From positions 1 through 6,114 of the forward strand of contig DASVPW010000182.1 of assembly GCA_036389455.1 (NCBI GenBank): 6,114 bases of DNA, in the 5' to 3' direction. Below the pieces are notes generated by a model. That model worked only from the letters and a program-made list of their open reading frames with translations, ran no database searches and had not been told where the DNA came from. Origin of the DNA: JAJKJG01 sp036389455 (GTDB lineage: Bacteria; Pseudomonadota; Alphaproteobacteria; Rhizobiales; Beijerinckiaceae). Positions 5,219 through 6,114 of this stretch are shown in pieces; the stretch's first letter is position 1; every line of letters begins with the position of its first letter. The position numbers were made by a program, and so were the translations under genes.

Positions 5219-5244
5219 CAAGGCTTCGCGGCGGAAGCCGGGTG

Positions 5245-6114
5245 TCAGTGCGCGACGAGGCCCGTTCCTTCGTCCTCGGCGGCGGCCGGAGCCGGCTTGT
5301 CGGCCGGCCAGGGCTCGTCCCAGGTGATGGGCTCGGGCTGGCGGACGAGGGCGTGCTGCAGCACCTGGTCCATGCGCGACACCGGCACGATCTCCATGCC
5401 GTTCTTCACGGAGGCCGGGATGTCGACGAGGTCCTTGGCGTTCTCCTCCGGGATCAGCACCTTCTTGATGCCGCCCCTGAGCGCCGCGAGGAGCTTCTCC
5501 TTGAGGCCGCCGATCGGCAGGATGCGCCCGCGTAAGGTGACCTCGCCGGTCATGGCGAGGTCGCGGCGCACCGGGATGCCGGTCATGACCGAGACGATCG
5601 CGGTCGCCATGGCGATGCCGGCCGATGGCCCGTCCTTCGGGGTCGCCCCCTCGGGCACGTGGACGTGGATGTCGCGGCGCTCGAACAGCGGCGGCTCGAT
5701 GCCGAAGTCGATCGCCCGCGAGCGCACGTAGGACGCCGCCGCCGAGATCGATTCCTTCATCACGTCCTTGAGGTTGCCGGTGACCGTCATCTTGCCCTTG
5801 CCGGGCATGAGGACGCCCTCGATCGTGAGAAGCTCGCCGCCGACCTCGGTCCAGGCAAGCCCCGTGACGACGCCGGTCTGGTCGGCGTCCTCGACCTCGC
5901 CGTAGCGGAACTTCGGCACGCCGAGGAAGTCCTGGAGGTTCTCCGGCGTCACCGTCACCGACTTCGCCTTCGTGATCAGGATCTCCTTCACGGCCTTGCG
6001 GATGAGGTTCGAGAGCTCGCGCTCGAGGTTGCGCACGCCGGCTTCCCGCGTGTAGCGGCGGGTGAGCGTGAGCAGGCCCTCGTCGGTGATCGACCACTCG
6101 TCGGCGGAGAGCCC
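5245..6114 (-). CDS. lon: ATP-dependent Lon protease, C-terminal part
   Basis: Lon is a cytosolic AAA+ serine protease that unfolds and degrades damaged and regulatory proteins. The window holds its last 289 residues; by alignment of motifs to E. coli Lon (784 residues), roughly 515 N-terminal residues lie beyond 6114. Fragment residues 1-65 are the end of the AAA+ small domain (YTREAGVRNLERE, with the sensor-2 arginine). Residues from about 66 to 255 are the protease domain. The catalytic dyad is intact: Ser164 in PKDGPSAG and Lys207, the second Lys of GGLKEKLLAA. Their 43-residue spacing equals that of E. coli Ser679-Lys722. A polar Pro/Ala/Glu tail (259-289) extends past the protease domain. 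The frame is open to the window edge; an apparent GTG at 6036 is internal and not a start. A strong intrinsic terminator follows the stop codon. Confidence 0.98.
   Translation of the reverse strand, partial: GLSADEWSITDEGLLTLTRRYTREAGVRNLERELSNLIRKAVKEILITKAKSVTVTPENLQDFLGVPKFRYGEVEDADQTGVVTGLAWTEVGGELLTIEGVLMPGKGKMTVTGNLKDVMKESISAAASYVRSRAIDFGIEPPLFERRDIHVHVPEGATPKDGPSAGIAMATAIVSVMTGIPVRRDLAMTGEVTLRGRILPIGGLKEKLLAALRGGIKKVLIPEENAKDLVDIPASVKNGMEIVPVSRMDQVLQHALVRQPEPITWDEPWPADKPAPAAAEDEGTGLVAH

Noticed and set aside
4858..5535. Plus-strand 225-codon frame over tRNA-Val and the lon end
   Set aside because: It contains the typical antisense-tRNA peptide (AVTGSNRRHSVCKTDALPTE) and the reverse complement of lon codons. 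It is a well-known annotation artefact.

Overview
This is a very GC-rich stretch of bacterial chromosome with dense, high-GC3 coding. The NuoA/NuoB and Lon sequences, and the gene order lon / tRNA-Val / tRNA-Asp / nuoA-nuoB, all on the minus strand, point to an alphaproteobacterium. It is most likely in the Hyphomicrobiales (Rhizobiales), perhaps near the Methylobacterium/Beijerinckiaceae side; the family-level placement is a guess.

Layout, left to right. Positions 1-925 (minus) hold the start of the respiratory complex I operon: nuoA, then nuoB overlapping it by 10 bases and cut by the window edge about a dozen codons before its expected end. Positions 926-1199 are a divergent intergenic region with a GC-rich dyad. 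Positions 1200-4442 (plus) carry three accessory genes: a secreted HdeA/HdeB-like small protein, a bacterial TMEM43-family membrane protein and a 12-helix MFS transporter. Hairpins separate them, so they look like independent transcription units rather than a tight operon. Positions 4508-5101 (minus) hold tRNA-Asp(GTC) and tRNA-Val(TAC), both with encoded CCA, flanking a 70-residue two-helix membrane protein of unknown function. Positions 5190-6114 (minus) are the C-terminal third of Lon protease, with its intact Ser-Lys dyad and a textbook intrinsic terminator.

How it fits together. The minus-strand genes are housekeeping: NADH:quinone oxidoreductase, translation and protein quality control. 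The plus-strand block sits between tRNA-Asp and nuoA, which are close neighbours in several alphaproteobacteria, so it looks like an accessory insertion into a conserved neighbourhood. The HU gene (hupB), often found directly after lon, is absent here. The plus-strand genes share the base composition of their surroundings, and no flanking repeats, integrase or transposase were seen.

I found no CRISPR array, defence system, insertion sequence or clearly novel multi-gene system. The most interesting items are the TMEM43 homologue with its acidic Ser/Thr-rich tail, the unknown membrane protein with a possible overlapping leader ORF between two tRNAs, the altered lon-nuo synteny, and a UNCG-capped hairpin at the end of the HdeA-like gene.
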